From Microbacteriaceae bacterium VKM Ac-2855 (GTDB lineage Bacteria > Actinomycetota > Actinomycetes > Actinomycetales > Microbacteriaceae), in assembly GCA_013204985.1 (NCBI GenBank), contig JABMLG010000002.1, positions 310,001 through 374,000 on the forward strand: a DNA stretch of 64,000 nt, in the 5' to 3' direction. The number at the start of each line of letters is the position of its first letter. Within the stretch, counting starts at the first letter, position 1. Of this stretch, positions 44,122 to 53,596 are shown piece by piece. The notes below the pieces were generated by a model that ran no database searches, was not told where the DNA came from, and saw nothing but the letters and a program-made list of their open reading frames with translations. Made by a program: the position numbers and the translations under genes.

Positions 44122-44161
44122 CGTTCGGCCCGTCAGAACCAGAAGGCTGACGAGCCGAACG
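44122..44161. terminator. Hairpin between the TetR and sdhB 3' ends
   Basis: CGTTCGGC(C)CGTCAG pairs with CTGACG(A)GCCGAACG around AACCAGAAGG: 8 plus 6 bp with one mismatch. It serves both convergent genes. No T-tract. Confidence 0.75.
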
Positions 44162-44181
44162 CGGACTGACGGGTCGAGTGC

Positions 44182-44946
44182 CTAGCGCTTGCCGCGGATG
44201 ACCGCCTGCTTGACCTCGGCGATCGCCTGCGTGATCTGGATGCCGCGCGGGCACGCCTCCGTGCAGTTGAAGGTGGTGCGGCAGCGCCACACGCCTTCCT
44301 TGTCGTTGAGGATGTCGAGGCGCACATCGGCGTTCTCGTCGCGCGAGTCGAAGATGAAGCGGTGCGCGTTGACGATCGCGGCGGGGCCGAAATACTGCCC
44401 GTCGGTCCAGAACACCGGGCACGACGAGGTGCACGCGGCGCAGAGGATGCACTTGGTGGTGTCATCGAACCGCGCGCGGTCGGCGACCGACTGGATCCGC
44501 TCTTTGCCGCCCACCGGGGGAGTGCGCGAGACCAGGAACGGCTGCACCTCGCGGAACGACGCGAAGAACGGGTCCATGTCGACGACGAGGTCCTTCTCCA
44601 GCGGCAGGCCCTTGATGGCCTCGATGTAGATGGGCTGCGTGATGTCGAGGTCTTTGATCAGCGTCTTGCAGGCGAGACGGTTGCGGCCGTTGATCCGCAT
44701 CGCGTCGGAACCGCAGATGCCGTGCGCACAGGAGCGACGGAAGGTGAGGGAGCCGTCCTGCTCCCACTTGATCTGGTGCAGGGCGTCCAGCACGCGGTCG
44801 GTCGAATACATCTGAACGTCGAAGTCCTGCCAGCGCGGCTCGGCATCGACGTCGGGGTCGAACCGACGGATGATGAACGTGACGGTGAACGACTCCGGCG
44901 CATCCGATGCGGCGGGCGGCTGGGCCTCGAGGGTAGCGGTGCTCAC
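44182..44946 (-). CDS. sdhB: Succinate dehydrogenase iron-sulfur subunit
   Basis: A 254-residue subunit of complex II carrying electrons from FAD to quinone. Cys ligands for the [2Fe-2S] cluster are in RRSCAHGICGSDAMRINGRN and LACKTL; [4Fe-4S] and [3Fe-4S] ligands are in TKCILCAACTSSCPVFWTDG, CRTTFNCTEACPRGIQ. The GTG at 44946 is chosen because it follows the sdhA stop by 2 nt and has AGGAAG upstream; the frame is open further 5' inside sdhA. Last gene of sdhCDAB. Confidence 0.97.
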   Translation of the reverse strand: MSTATLEAQPPAASDAPESFTVTFIIRRFDPDVDAEPRWQDFDVQMYSTDRVLDALHQIKWEQDGSLTFRRSCAHGICGSDAMRINGRNRLACKTLIKDLDITQPIYIEAIKGLPLEKDLVVDMDPFFASFREVQPFLVSRTPPVGGKERIQSVADRARFDDTTKCILCAACTSSCPVFWTDGQYFGPAAIVNAHRFIFDSRDENADVRLDILNDKEGVWRCRTTFNCTEACPRGIQITQAIAEVKQAVIRGKR

Positions 44947-44948
44947 GG

Positions 44949-46760
44949 CTAGTACTTCCTCTCCATCGGCTGGTATCGCGTCATGCGCACGGGCTTCCAA
45001 TCCAGGCGGATGTGGTCGCCGGCATCCGAGGAGTGCGCGTCACCCGACAGGTAGGCCATCGTGTGCTGCATGTAGTTCTCGTCGTCGCGCTTGGGGTAGT
45101 CGTCGCGCATGTGTCCGCCGCGGCTCTCCTTGCGGTTGCGCGCGGAGTAGACGACGACCTCGGCGAGATCGAGCAGGAAGCCGAGCTCGACGGCCTCGAG
45201 CAGGTCGGTGTTGAAGCGCTTGCCCTTGTCCTGCACCGAGATGTTGCGGTACCGGTCGCGGAGGCGCTGGATGGTGTCGGTCACGCGCTCGAGCGATTCG
45301 TCGGTGCGGAACACCTGGGCGTTCTTGTCCATCTCGTCCTGCAGCTCCTTGCGGATCGAGGAGATCCGCTCGGTGCCCGTCGCGTCGCGCAGCTGGGCGA
45401 GCATGTCCTTGATCGCACCGGCCGGATTCTCGGGCAGCGGCGTGAACTCGACGGTCTGCGAGTGGTCGGCGGCGTGGTTGCCGCTGCGCTTGCCGAAGAC
45501 GTTGATGTCGAGCAGCGAGTTGGTGCCGAGGCGGTTCGAGCCGTGCACCGAGACGCAGGCGCACTCGCCCGCTGCGTACAGACCGGGAACGACCGTGTCG
45601 TTGTCCGACAGCACCTGGGCGTCGTTGTTCGTGGGGATGCCGCCCATCGCGTAGTGCGCGGTCGGCATCACCGGCACGGGCTCCACGACGGGATCGACCC
45701 CGAGGTAGGTGCGTGCGAACTCGGTGATGTCGGGCAGCTTCGTCTCGAGCACCTCGGCGCCGAGGTGCGTGCAGTCGAGGAGCACGTAGTCCTTGTGCGG
45801 CCCGGCGCCGCGACCCTCCGCGACCTCCTGCACCATGCAGCGGGCGACGATGTCGCGCGGTGCCAGGTCTTTGATGGTGGGGGCGTAGCGCTCCATGAAC
45901 CGCTCGCCGGAGGCGTTGCGGAGGATCGCGCCCTCGCCTCGAGCGCCTTCGGTGAGCAGGATGCCCAAGCCCGCGAGGCCGGTCGGGTGGAACTGGAAGA
46001 ACTCCATGTCCTCCAGCGGCAGACCCTTGCGCCAGATGATGCCGACGCCATCGCCGGTGAGGGTGTGCGCGTTCGAGGTGGTCTTGTAGATCTTGCCGAA
46101 GCCACCGGTCGCGAAGATGATCGCCTTCGCCTGGAAGACGTGCAGCTCGCCCGTGGAGAGCTCGTAGGCGACGACGCCGGAGGGCTGCTTCTTGCCGTCG
46201 ACCTCGCTCATCACCAGATCGAGCACGTAGAACTCGTTGAAGAAGTTGATGCCGAGCTTGACGCAGTTCTGGAACAGGGTCTGCAGGATCATGTGGCCGG
46301 TGCGGTCGGCGGCGTAGCACGCCCGGCGAACCGGGGCCTTGCCGTGGTCGCGGGTGTGACCGCCGAAGCGGCGCTGGTCGATCTTGCCCTCATCCGTGCG
46401 GTTGAAGGGCAGACCCATGTTCTCGAGGTCGATGACCGCGTCGATGGCCTCCTTCGCCAGGATCTCCGCGGAGTCCTGGTCGACGAGGTAGTCGCCGCCC
46501 TTGACCGTGTCGAAGGTGTGCCACTCCCAGCTGTCCTCCTCGACGTTCGCGAGCGCCGCGGCCATACCGCCCTGCGCCGCACCCGTGTGCGAGCGGGTGG
46601 GGTAGAGCTTCGAGATGACGGCGGTCTTCGCCTTCGGACCGGCCTCGATCGCCGCGCGCATTCCGGCGCCGCCGGCACCGACGATCACGACGTCGAACTG
46701 GTGGTAGTGCACGCCGTCGATGAGGGTGGAGGCGGACGTGTCCTGAGAAGTAGTGCTCAC
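44949..46760 (-). CDS. sdhA: Succinate dehydrogenase flavoprotein subunit
   Basis: A 603-residue flavoprotein that oxidises succinate to fumarate. FAD dinucleotide motif [20 protein letters not shown], covalent-FAD His in [18 protein letters not shown], substrate region [20 protein letters not shown], catalytic Arg region and [20 protein letters not shown] near the C-terminal part. GTG start. Co-directional with sdhD upstream and sdhB downstream, which are separated by 40 and 2 bp. Confidence 0.97.
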   Translation of the reverse strand: MSTTSQDTSASTLIDGVHYHQFDVVIVGAGGAGMRAAIEAGPKAKTAVISKLYPTRSHTGAAQGGMAAALANVEEDSWEWHTFDTVKGGDYLVDQDSAEILAKEAIDAVIDLENMGLPFNRTDEGKIDQRRFGGHTRDHGKAPVRRACYAADRTGHMILQTLFQNCVKLGINFFNEFYVLDLVMSEVDGKKQPSGVVAYELSTGELHVFQAKAIIFATGGFGKIYKTTSNAHTLTGDGVGIIWRKGLPLEDMEFFQFHPTGLAGLGILLTEGARGEGAILRNASGERFMERYAPTIKDLAPRDIVARCMVQEVAEGRGAGPHKDYVLLDCTHLGAEVLETKLPDITEFARTYLGVDPVVEPVPVMPTAHYAMGGIPTNNDAQVLSDNDTVVPGLYAAGECACVSVHGSNRLGTNSLLDINVFGKRSGNHAADHSQTVEFTPLPENPAGAIKDMLAQLRDATGTERISSIRKELQDEMDKNAQVFRTDESLERVTDTIQRLRDRYRNISVQDKGKRFNTDLLEAVELGFLLDLAEVVVYSARNRKESRGGHMRDDYPKRDDENYMQHTMAYLSGDAHSSDAGDHIRLDWKPVRMTRYQPMERKY

Positions 46761-46800
46761 TGGGTTTGGGCTCCGTAGTGCGGAAGGAAGGGAAAGGGCT

Positions 46801-47241
46801 CTAGGCGTTGCAGAACGACGCGACGAGGTCGGGGTTCGCGCCGGCGGGGCACGGGTCGAAGAGGAACACCGCGCAGGTGCCCAGGATGATCAGCAGCACG
46901 ACGGCCGCGAAGATCGCGCCCTTGAACAGCTTCGCCAGCACCGGCGACGTGGCGTAGTCGTTCACCAGGGTGCGCATGCCGTTGCCGCCGTGGATAAGCG
47001 CCAGCCATAGCATCAGGACGTCCCACCACTGCCAGAACGGGTTCGCGAGCTTGCCGCCGACGAAGCCGAAGTCGATGGCCTTGATGCCGTCGCCGAGGAG
47101 GAGGTTGAAGATGAGGTGGCCGAAGATCAGCACGATCAGCACCACGCCCGAGACGCGCATGTAGATCCAGCCCCACTTCTCCCAGTTGGTCCCGGATTTG
47201 CGCGGGGTCAGGGGAGTGCGGGGAGCGGCGACGGTGGTCAT
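46801..47241 (-). CDS. sdhD: Succinate dehydrogenase membrane anchor subunit
   Basis: A 146-residue three-helix membrane anchor: [20 protein letters not shown] (with the heme His), [20 protein letters not shown] and [20 protein letters not shown]. It anchors SdhAB and helps form the quinone site. The ATG overlaps the sdhC stop (ATGA), and the longer upstream frame lies inside sdhC, so 47241 is the start. Confidence 0.93.
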   Translation of the reverse strand: MTTVAAPRTPLTPRKSGTNWEKWGWIYMRVSGVVLIVLIFGHLIFNLLLGDGIKAIDFGFVGGKLANPFWQWWDVLMLWLALIHGGNGMRTLVNDYATSPVLAKLFKGAIFAAVVLLIILGTCAVFLFDPCPAGANPDLVASFCNA

Positions 47242-47669
47242 GCGTGCACCTCGCTGAAGACGTTGATGAGATGGCGGGGGGCGAAGCCGAGCATCAGGAC
47301 GACCCACAGGCCGATGACGACCCAGAAGAGGACACGCTGGTTCTTCGTGGCCCAGCCCCAGAAGTCGACCAGGATGATGCGCAGGCCGTTGAGCGCGTGG
47401 AACGCGATCGCTCCGACCAGGCCGGTTTCACCTAGACCCATGATCGGGTTCTTGTAGGTGCCGATGACGGCGTCGTACGCCTCCGGACTGACCAGGATCA
47501 GTGCCGAGTCGAGCACGTGCACAAGGAGGAAGAAGAAGATCGCTACGCCGGTGATCCGATGAAGGACCCACGACCACATGCCTTCGCGACCGCGATACAG
47601 GGTGCCGGCCGGACGCCGGATCTTGCCTGATTTCTTGGGCGCGAGGGTTCCTGCTGTTTGAACAGACAC
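47238..47669 (-). CDS. sdhC: Succinate dehydrogenase cytochrome b556 subunit
   Basis: A 143-residue membrane subunit. GTLYRGREGMWSWVLHRITG is the conserved SdhC entry motif with quinone-site residues, ITGVAIFFFLLVHVLDSALI holds the heme-ligand His, and VGAIAFHALNGLRIILVDFW and RVLFWVVIGLWVVLMLGFAP complete three helices. The GTG at 47669 has AGGGAGGG 6 nt upstream; an upstream in-frame extension would not be conserved. First gene of sdhCDAB. Confidence 0.94.
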   Translation of the reverse strand: MSVQTAGTLAPKKSGKIRRPAGTLYRGREGMWSWVLHRITGVAIFFFLLVHVLDSALILVSPEAYDAVIGTYKNPIMGLGETGLVGAIAFHALNGLRIILVDFWGWATKNQRVLFWVVIGLWVVLMLGFAPRHLINVFSEVHA

Positions 47670-47798
47670 GAACAACCCTCCCTGGTTGTGGGCTCGTCCG
47701 CTGCGGTGAGGATGCGCATCCGTCACGGATGGCGGGCAGCGAAGGAGCGACGACTTAATCGCCTCGTCAGTCTATGCAACCGGGCCGAGGGAAGCGGC

Positions 47799-48944
47799 TT
47801 AGGTGATCCTTAGCCGGGGCTGGGGTGCGAGTCGTTCCGCCGCACGGGAGTCGATCACGTCGGCGTAGTGTCCGAGCAGCTCGTCCGTCACGGCCGTCCA
47901 GGTGCGGCCGAGCACGCGGCGTCGGCCCGCCTCGCCCATCCGGGCGCGCAGCTCCGGGTCCGCGACCAGGCGTTCGACCTGACGCCGCAGGTCGAAGTCG
48001 CTCTCGGGCGCGTAGAAGAGGCCGTCGACTCCGTGCTCGATCAGGTCGCTCGGGCCACCGGCGTGCGGGGCGACGACGGGCACCCCGGCCGCGTGCGCCT
48101 CCTGGATGCTCTGCCCGAAGGTCTCCTCGGTGCCCGTATGCACGAAGACGTCGAGCGCCGCGTAGGTGGCCGGGAGCCGCTCGCCGTCGAGGCGGCCCGT
48201 GAAGCGGGTACCGGGGCCGAGCGCGGCTCGGACCGAGCGGGCGGAGGGTCCGTCGCCGCCGATCAGGAGTCGGGTGTCGGGGATGCCGTCGAGTGCGGCC
48301 AGGCGTTCGACGCGCTTCTCGGGCGAGAGACGCCCGATGTAGCCGATGAGGACGTCGCCGTCGAGACCCTCGCGGGCCGCCTCCGCGTAGCCGCTCGATC
48401 GGGCGCGCGGGTGGAAGCGGTCACTCTGCACGCCACGGCCCCAGAGTGCGGTTCGCTCGATGCCGGCGGCGCGCAGATCCTCCAGCGAACTCGACGAGGG
48501 CGCCAGCGTCAGCGTCGCCTGCGCGTGCACCGAGCCGATCACCTTCCAGGCCAGCGCGCGCGCTCCACGGATGCCGTAGCGGGCCGCGAAACGTGCGACA
48601 TCCGTCTGATAGACGGCCACGCTCGGTACCCCCATCCGTGCCGCAGCGCCGATCGCTTGACCGCCGAGGAGGAAGGGCGATGCGGCGTGCACGACATCCG
48701 GTCGGAACGCACTGAGGGCGCGAGTCATCGCCGGTGTCGGCAGGCCCACCGGGAAGTCGCGGTAGGCGACGGCCGGCAGCGGGATCACCCGGTGACCGGC
48801 GTATTCCCGCGGCGCTCCGGCATTCGGGCAGAGCACCAGCGCCTCGATGCCGCGCTCGGCGAACTGCTCCAGAATGCGCAGCACGCTGGTGGTGACGCCG
48901 TTGAGCGACGGCAGGAAACTCTCGGTGACGACGGCGACTCTCAC
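47799..48944 (-). CDS. GDP-mannose-dependent alpha-mannosyltransferase-like GT4
   Basis: A 381-residue GT-B glycosyltransferase of family GT4. N-terminal acceptor domain begins VRVAVVTESFLPSLNGVTTS, the typical start of MgtA/PimB-like enzymes of actinobacteria; the donor domain has IGYIGRLSPEKRVERLAALD, RLLIGGDGPSARSVRAAL and the EX7E motif in GTEETFGQSIQEAHAAGVPV. It is divergent from manC, which makes GDP-mannose, so a mannosyltransferase in lipoglycan or cell-envelope assembly at the cytoplasmic face is likely. TACGCT lies 8 nt before the GTG (leaderless). Confidence 0.85.
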   Translation of the reverse strand: MRVAVVTESFLPSLNGVTTSVLRILEQFAERGIEALVLCPNAGAPREYAGHRVIPLPAVAYRDFPVGLPTPAMTRALSAFRPDVVHAASPFLLGGQAIGAAARMGVPSVAVYQTDVARFAARYGIRGARALAWKVIGSVHAQATLTLAPSSSSLEDLRAAGIERTALWGRGVQSDRFHPRARSSGYAEAAREGLDGDVLIGYIGRLSPEKRVERLAALDGIPDTRLLIGGDGPSARSVRAALGPGTRFTGRLDGERLPATYAALDVFVHTGTEETFGQSIQEAHAAGVPVVAPHAGGPSDLIEHGVDGLFYAPESDFDLRRQVERLVADPELRARMGEAGRRRVLGRTWTAVTDELLGHYADVIDSRAAERLAPQPRLRIT

Positions 48945-49033
48945 GTACCGGGAGCGTAGGTGCGCCCGGTGAACGGCGACGCGCGTGCGGATGAACGGGC
49001 GGATTCGGACACGGCGCCCGGTATCCTGCCCGA
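48945..49033. promoter_or_regulatory. Bidirectional leaderless promoters, mannosyltransferase/manC
   Basis: Only 89 bp separate the two start codons. TACGCT on the minus strand (48953-48958) lies 8 nt before the glycosyltransferase GTG, and TATCCT on the plus strand (49022-49027) lies 6 nt before the manC ATG. Neither gene has a Shine-Dalgarno. Confidence 0.65.
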
Positions 49034-50167
49034 ATGACTGCTCCAGAGAACGACGGGCGTAGCCCTCTCGAACGCTTCTACAGTGTGATCCCCGCGGGTG
49101 GGATCGGATCGCGACTGTGGCCGCTCTCCCGCGCGGACGCACCCAAGTTCCTGCACGACCTGACCGGATCCGGTCAGACGCTCTTGCGCGACACCTGGGA
49201 CCGGCTCGCGCCGATCTCCGGCGGCGACCGCGTGATGGTCGTCACCGGTCGCGCCCACCGCGCCGCGGTGGAGAAGCAGCTCACGGCGCTGGAGGACAAG
49301 AACGTCGTGCTCGAGAGCGAGCCGCGCGACTCGTCCGCCGCCATCGGTCTCGCCGCCGCCATCCTCGAACGTCGCGAGCCCGGAGTGATCATCGGCTCCT
49401 TCGCCGCCGACCACGTGATCAGCGGTCAGCAGCTGTTCCGCGACGCGATCGCGGAGGCGGTCATCGCGGCGGATGCGGGCTACATCGCCACCATCGGCAT
49501 CACGCCGACCGAACCCGCCATCGGCTTCGGCTACATCCACACCGGCGACTCCCTCGGTATCGAGGGCGCTCCGCACACGCTCGCGGTCGACTCCTTCGTC
49601 GAGAAGCCCGACGTCGCGACCGCTCGGAAGTACGTGAAGAGCGGGCAATACCTCTGGAACGCGGGCATGTTCATCGCCCGAGCCGACCGGCTGCTCGAGG
49701 AGCTCGGCCGTTCGCAGCCCGCGCTGCTGGCGGGCATCCTCGAACTCGCCGAGGCGTGGGACACCCCGGAGCGCGGTGCGGTCGTCGACCGCATCTGGCC
49801 CGGCCTCACCAAGATCGCGATCGACTACTCGGTGGCGGAACCCGCCGCGGAAGCGGGCAAGCTCGCTGTCGTGCCGGCGCACTTCGGCTGGGACGACGTC
49901 GGAGACTTCGCGTCCATCGCCAAGCTGCACTCCAGCGGATTCAAGTCCGACCTGGCGATCCTCGGCGAGGGCGCCCGCGTGCTCTCCGACTCCGCGACCG
50001 GAATCGTCGTCTCCAACGGCGAGCGCACGATCGCGCTGATCGGCGTCAAGGACATCGTGGTCGTCGACACCCCGGATGCGCTGCTCGTCACGACCACGGA
50101 GAACGCCCAGAAGGTGAAGGGCGTCGTCGACGCCCTGCGCGTATCGGGGCGCACCGACGTGCTCTGA
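49034..50167 (+). CDS. manC: Mannose-1-phosphate guanylyltransferase
   Basis: A 377-residue nucleotidyltransferase making GDP-mannose from GTP and mannose-1-phosphate. The pyrophosphorylase signature is SVIPAGGIGSRLWPLSRADA, with EPRDSSAAIGLAAAI, the product-binding TIGITPTEPAIGFGYIHTG and VDSFVEKPDVATARKYV. The C-terminal half contains a beta-helix-like region but no fused isomerase domain, as is usual in actinobacteria. Divergent from a mannosyltransferase that would consume its product. Confidence 0.94.
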   Translation: MTAPENDGRSPLERFYSVIPAGGIGSRLWPLSRADAPKFLHDLTGSGQTLLRDTWDRLAPISGGDRVMVVTGRAHRAAVEKQLTALEDKNVVLESEPRDSSAAIGLAAAILERREPGVIIGSFAADHVISGQQLFRDAIAEAVIAADAGYIATIGITPTEPAIGFGYIHTGDSLGIEGAPHTLAVDSFVEKPDVATARKYVKSGQYLWNAGMFIARADRLLEELGRSQPALLAGILELAEAWDTPERGAVVDRIWPGLTKIAIDYSVAEPAAEAGKLAVVPAHFGWDDVGDFASIAKLHSSGFKSDLAILGEGARVLSDSATGIVVSNGERTIALIGVKDIVVVDTPDALLVTTTENAQKVKGVVDALRVSGRTDVL

Positions 50168-50358
50168 GTTTGTTGGGCTCTCTCCTCGTTCCTCGTCGAT
50201 CGCCGGCGGTCGGCGGATACGACCGGAGCGTTTTCGAGAGCCGGTGGCGGCGCGCTGCAAAGAATCGGCTGGAACGCCGATTTTTGTCGCGGCGCTTCGC
50301 GCGCGACACACCGCCGGTCGATCGCCGGGGGCCGGTGCGGAAGCCGTGGCAATACGAG
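50168..50358. other. Non-coding stretch after manC
   Basis: No credible gene, RNA or promoter was seen here. Short frames lack ribosome binding sites and have shadow-like Arg/Ala composition. It leads into the 37-bp tandem array. Confidence 0.5.
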
Positions 50359-50616
50359 TGACCGGGCACTTACGCAGAAGTCATGGGGTCAGCGGTGCCC
50401 TGGCGCTCTCGCAGAAGCCATGGCGTCAGCGGTGCCCGGGCGCTCACGCAGAAGTCATGGCGTGGGAGTGCCCGGGGACTCACACAGAAGCCATGGCGTC
50501 AGCCGTGCCCGGGCACTTACGCAGAAGCCATGGGGTCAGCGGTGCCCTGGCACTCACGCAGAAGCCGTGGCGTCAGCGGCGCCCTGGCGCTCACGCAGAA
50601 GCCATGGCCCGAGGGG
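50359..50616. repeat. 37-bp tandem repeat array, seven copies
   Basis: Units start at 50359, 50396, 50433, 50469, 50506, 50543 and 50580; all are 37 bp except the third (36 bp). The consensus includes CTCACGCAGAAGCCATGGCG followed by TCAGCGGTGCCCGGGCG. The last copy runs into the palindrome at 50613. Copies differ by a few substitutions, so the array is not newly formed. There is no spacer variation as in CRISPR. Confidence 0.92.
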
Positions 50617-50668
50617 TTGCCGTTTCTTTGACGCGAGCGCCAGCGAGTGTCAAAGAAACGGCAACCCC
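50613..50668. terminator. Perfect 20-bp palindrome at the end of the 37-bp array
   Basis: GGGGTTGCCGTTTCTTTGAC (50613-50632) and its exact reverse complement (50649-50668) flank a 16-nt loop. It follows manC at a distance, after the tandem array, and precedes the nucleoside-binding lipoprotein. A terminator or an integration-related remnant are both possible. Confidence 0.75.
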
Positions 50669-50887
50669 GAGTGCCGCCAGCAGCGAGACGCGCGCAGCGC
50701 CGTCGAGCGAGTCCACCCCGCACCACCACCCCCTCCCACCGACGTTTCCAGAACGTTACGAAACGGCCTCGGCTTTGTAACTGTTCGGGCGCGATCCCTC
50801 CGCGTCGCCTGAGCGGATCGACACAGTAGGTAACGTAAGGACGATCACAGCCCCCTTCCTTGCGGGGCAGCACCTTGGAGGACAATC

Positions 50888-51976
50888 TTGACAATCACCA
50901 CGCGTAAGGCGACCTTCGCGGGTCTCGCCGCACTCGGCGTGACCGCCCTTCTCGCCGGTTGCGCATCCGCACCGGAGGAGAGCGGTTCGAGCGACTCCGC
51001 AGCAGCCGGCGACTTCCTGCCCTGCATGGTCTCCGACTCCGGCGGTTTCGACGACAAGTCGTTCAACCAGCTCGGCTACGAGGGTCTGGTCGAGGCCTCG
51101 AAGGCGTTCGACGTCGAGCCCGTCACCGTCACCTCCGACTCGGAGACCGACTACGAGCCCAACATCTCCAACCTCGTCGACCAGGGCTGCAACCTGATCG
51201 TCACGGTCGGCTTCGCGCTGTCGGACGCCACCAAGGCCGCGGCCGAGGCGAACACCGACATCGACTTCGCGATCATCGACGACAACGCGATCGAGCTCGA
51301 CAACGTCAAGCCGATCACCTTCGACACCTCGCAGGCCGCCTTCCTCGCGGGCTACACCGCGGCGTCCTACTCGAAGACCGGCGTCGTCGGCACCTTCGGC
51401 GGCATGCAGTTCCCGACCGTCACCATCTTCATGGACGGCTACGCCGACGGCGTCGCGTACTACAACGAGCAGAAGGGCAAGGACGTCAAGGTCGTCGGCT
51501 GGGACGTCGCCGGTCAGACCGGCTCGTTCACCGGTGGGTTCGCCGCCGGCGTCGAGGCCAAGACCGCTGCGCAGTCGCTGATCGACCAGAACGCCGATGT
51601 CATCCTGCCCGTCGGTGGACCGATCTTCCTCAGCGCGGCCGAGGCGATCCGCGACTCCGGCAAGGACATCGCGATGGTCGGCGTCGACGCCGACTCCTAC
51701 GAGACCAACCCCGAGAACAAGGACCTCTTCCTGACCTCGATCCTCAAGGGCATCAAGGTCGGCGTCGAGGACGTCACCACTTCGGTCGGCGACGACACGT
51801 TCGACGCCACCCCGTTCGTCGGCACCCTCGAGAACGACGGCGTCGGCATCGCCCCGTTCCACGACTTCGAGTCGAAGGTGAGCGCCGACCTGCAGGGCGA
51901 GCTCGACACGATCAAGGCCAGCATCATCGACGGCTCGATCACGGTCGAGTCGCCGTCGGCCCCCGCCGCGGGCTGA
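50888..51976 (+). CDS. BMP-family nucleoside-binding lipoprotein
   Basis: A 362-residue lipoprotein, solute-binding component of the ABC transporter encoded downstream. Signal peptide MTITTRKATFAGLAALGVTA ends in the lipobox LLAGCAS (Cys about 25). The BmpA/PnrA fold motifs are VSDSGGFDDKSFNQLGYEGL, DQGCNLIVTVGFALSDATKA and AMVGVDADSYETNPENKDLF. Family members bind purine nucleosides, which fits the cdd, deoA, add and PNP genes nearby. The start is a TTG (ATCTTGACAATC) with GGAGG 6-7 nt upstream. Between this gene and the ATPase stands a T-tailed terminator, allowing excess binding protein. Confidence 0.93.
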   Translation: MTITTRKATFAGLAALGVTALLAGCASAPEESGSSDSAAAGDFLPCMVSDSGGFDDKSFNQLGYEGLVEASKAFDVEPVTVTSDSETDYEPNISNLVDQGCNLIVTVGFALSDATKAAAEANTDIDFAIIDDNAIELDNVKPITFDTSQAAFLAGYTAASYSKTGVVGTFGGMQFPTVTIFMDGYADGVAYYNEQKGKDVKVVGWDVAGQTGSFTGGFAAGVEAKTAAQSLIDQNADVILPVGGPIFLSAAEAIRDSGKDIAMVGVDADSYETNPENKDLFLTSILKGIKVGVEDVTTSVGDDTFDATPFVGTLENDGVGIAPFHDFESKVSADLQGELDTIKASIIDGSITVESPSAPAAG

Positions 51977-51985
51977 TACCCCTGG

Positions 51986-52035
51986 AGGCCGGTCGGTCCG
52001 CAACGTTCTGCGGGCCGACCGGCCTCTTCTTTTTG
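51986..52035 (+). terminator. Rho-independent terminator inside the nucleoside ABC locus
   Basis: AGGCCGGTCGG(T)CCGCA pairs with TGCGG(G)CCGACCGGCCT, followed by CTTCTTTTT. This is the one classical hairpin-plus-T-tract in the window. It lies after the binding-protein gene, so most transcripts should end there. Confidence 0.88.
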
Positions 52036-52062
52036 TGCGCGGCCGTCAGGCGCCGCCGACAG

Positions 52063-52068
52063 TAGATT
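52063..52068 (+). promoter_or_regulatory. -10 box of a leaderless promoter for the ABC ATPase
   Basis: TAGATT lies 7 nt before the ATG at 52076 and after the terminator at 51986, so the ATPase and permeases can be transcribed independently of the binding protein. Confidence 0.6.
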
Positions 52069-52075
52069 GGGATGC

Positions 52076-53596
52076 ATGAAGCTCGAGCTGCGTGGCATCA
52101 CGAAGCGTTTCGGCGCACTGGTGGCCAACGACCACATCGATCTCACCGTTGAACCGGGTGAGATCCACTGCCTCCTCGGCGAGAACGGGGCGGGCAAATC
52201 GACGTTGATGAACGTGCTCTACGGCCTGTATCAGGCGGATGAGGGCGAGATCCTGCTGGACGACGTGGTCCAGAGTTTCGCCGGCCCGGGCGATGCGATG
52301 AAGTCGGGGATCGGCATGGTGCACCAGCACTTCATGCTGGTGCCGGTGTTCACCGTCGCCGAGAACGTGATGCTGGGGCACGAGAAGACCACGGGTGCGG
52401 GCCGCCTCGACGTCGCCGCGGCGCGCGCTCGGGTGAAGGAGATCTCCGATCGGTTCGGGTTCCACGTGGATCCGGATGCACTGGTCGAGGACCTCCCGGT
52501 GGGCGTGCAGCAGCGCGTCGAGATCATCAAGGCGCTCTCGCGCGACGCGAAGGTGCTCGTCTTCGACGAGCCCACCGCCGTGCTGACGCCGCAGGAGACG
52601 GATGAGCTGATGGCGATCATGCGTCAGCTGCGCGAATCCGGAACCGCCATCGTCTTCATCACGCACAAGCTGCGCGAGGTCCGCGAGGTCGCCGATCGCA
52701 TCACCGTAGTGCGGCTGGGCAAGGTCGTCGGCGAGGCGTCGCCCACGGCGACGAACGCCGAGCTCGCGTCGCTGATGGTGGGCCGTGCCGTCGAGCTGAC
52801 AGTGCAGAAGGATGCGCCGACCGTGGGCGACGAGGCCCTCGTCGTGCAGAACCTCACGGTGGTCGACCCGATCGGGCAGGCCGTGGTGAACGACGTGTCC
52901 TTCGAAGTGCGTCGCGGCGAGATCCTCGCGATCGCCGGGGTGCAGGGCAACGGTCAGACCGAGCTCACCGAAGCAATCATGGGCCTGCAGGATCGGGTGA
53001 CCGGCTCCATCCGGCTGGACGGCAGCGAGATGCTCGGCCATTCGGTGCGCCGCGTCCTGGATGCCGGTGTCGGCTTCGTGCCGGAGGATCGCACGGAGGA
53101 CGGCCTGGTCGCCGAGTTCACGATCGCGGAGAACCTGATGCTCGACCGCAGCGACGCCGCTCCGTTCGTGAAGCGCGGCAACCTGCAGCTGAAGGCGCTC
53201 GACGACTTCGCCGAGAAACGGGTGAAGGAGTTCGACGTACGCGCGCAGGGTATCGGCACCCACGTGGGCCGGCTCTCGGGCGGCAACCAGCAGAAGGTCG
53301 TGCTGGCACGCGAACTCAGTCGCGAGCTGCGGCTGTTCATCGCTGCCCAACCGACCCGTGGTATCGATGTGGGCTCGATCGAGTTCGTGCACAAGCGGAT
53401 CGTCGCCACCCGCGACTCCGGTGTGCCCGTCATCGTCGTCTCCACCGAGCTCGACGAGGTCGTCGCGCTCGCGGACCGTATCGCCGTGATGTACAAGGGC
53501 GGGATCATCGGCATCGTCCCGGCCGACACGCCCCGCGAGGTCCTGGGCCTCATGATGGCCGGCCAGGCCCCGGCAGAGACGGGAGCGGCCGCGTGA
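52076..53596 (+). CDS. Nucleoside ABC transporter ATPase, duplicated ABC domains
   Basis: A 506-residue protein with two fused ABC ATPase halves, as in the RbsA/NupA-type importers. Half one: Walker A HCLLGENGAGKSTLMNVLYG, Q-loop GMVHQHFMLVPVFT, signature-equivalent VEDLPVGVQQRVEIIKALSR, Walker B VLVFDEPTAVLTPQE. Half two: degenerate Walker A AIAGVQGNGQTELTEAIMGL and signature HVGRLSGGNQQKVVLARELS; its Walker B region reads RLFIAAQPTRGIDVG. ATG 52076 is preferred to a TTG three codons earlier. The permease genes follow with GTGA overlap. Confidence 0.95.
   Translation: MKLELRGITKRFGALVANDHIDLTVEPGEIHCLLGENGAGKSTLMNVLYGLYQADEGEILLDDVVQSFAGPGDAMKSGIGMVHQHFMLVPVFTVAENVMLGHEKTTGAGRLDVAAARARVKEISDRFGFHVDPDALVEDLPVGVQQRVEIIKALSRDAKVLVFDEPTAVLTPQETDELMAIMRQLRESGTAIVFITHKLREVREVADRITVVRLGKVVGEASPTATNAELASLMVGRAVELTVQKDAPTVGDEALVVQNLTVVDPIGQAVVNDVSFEVRRGEILAIAGVQGNGQTELTEAIMGLQDRVTGSIRLDGSEMLGHSVRRVLDAGVGFVPEDRTEDGLVAEFTIAENLMLDRSDAAPFVKRGNLQLKALDDFAEKRVKEFDVRAQGIGTHVGRLSGGNQQKVVLARELSRELRLFIAAQPTRGIDVGSIEFVHKRIVATRDSGVPVIVVSTELDEVVALADRIAVMYKGGIIGIVPADTPREVLGLMMAGQAPAETGAAA

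Noticed and set aside
50359..50616. CRISPR array
   Set aside because: Whole 37-bp units are tandem copies with no unique spacers.
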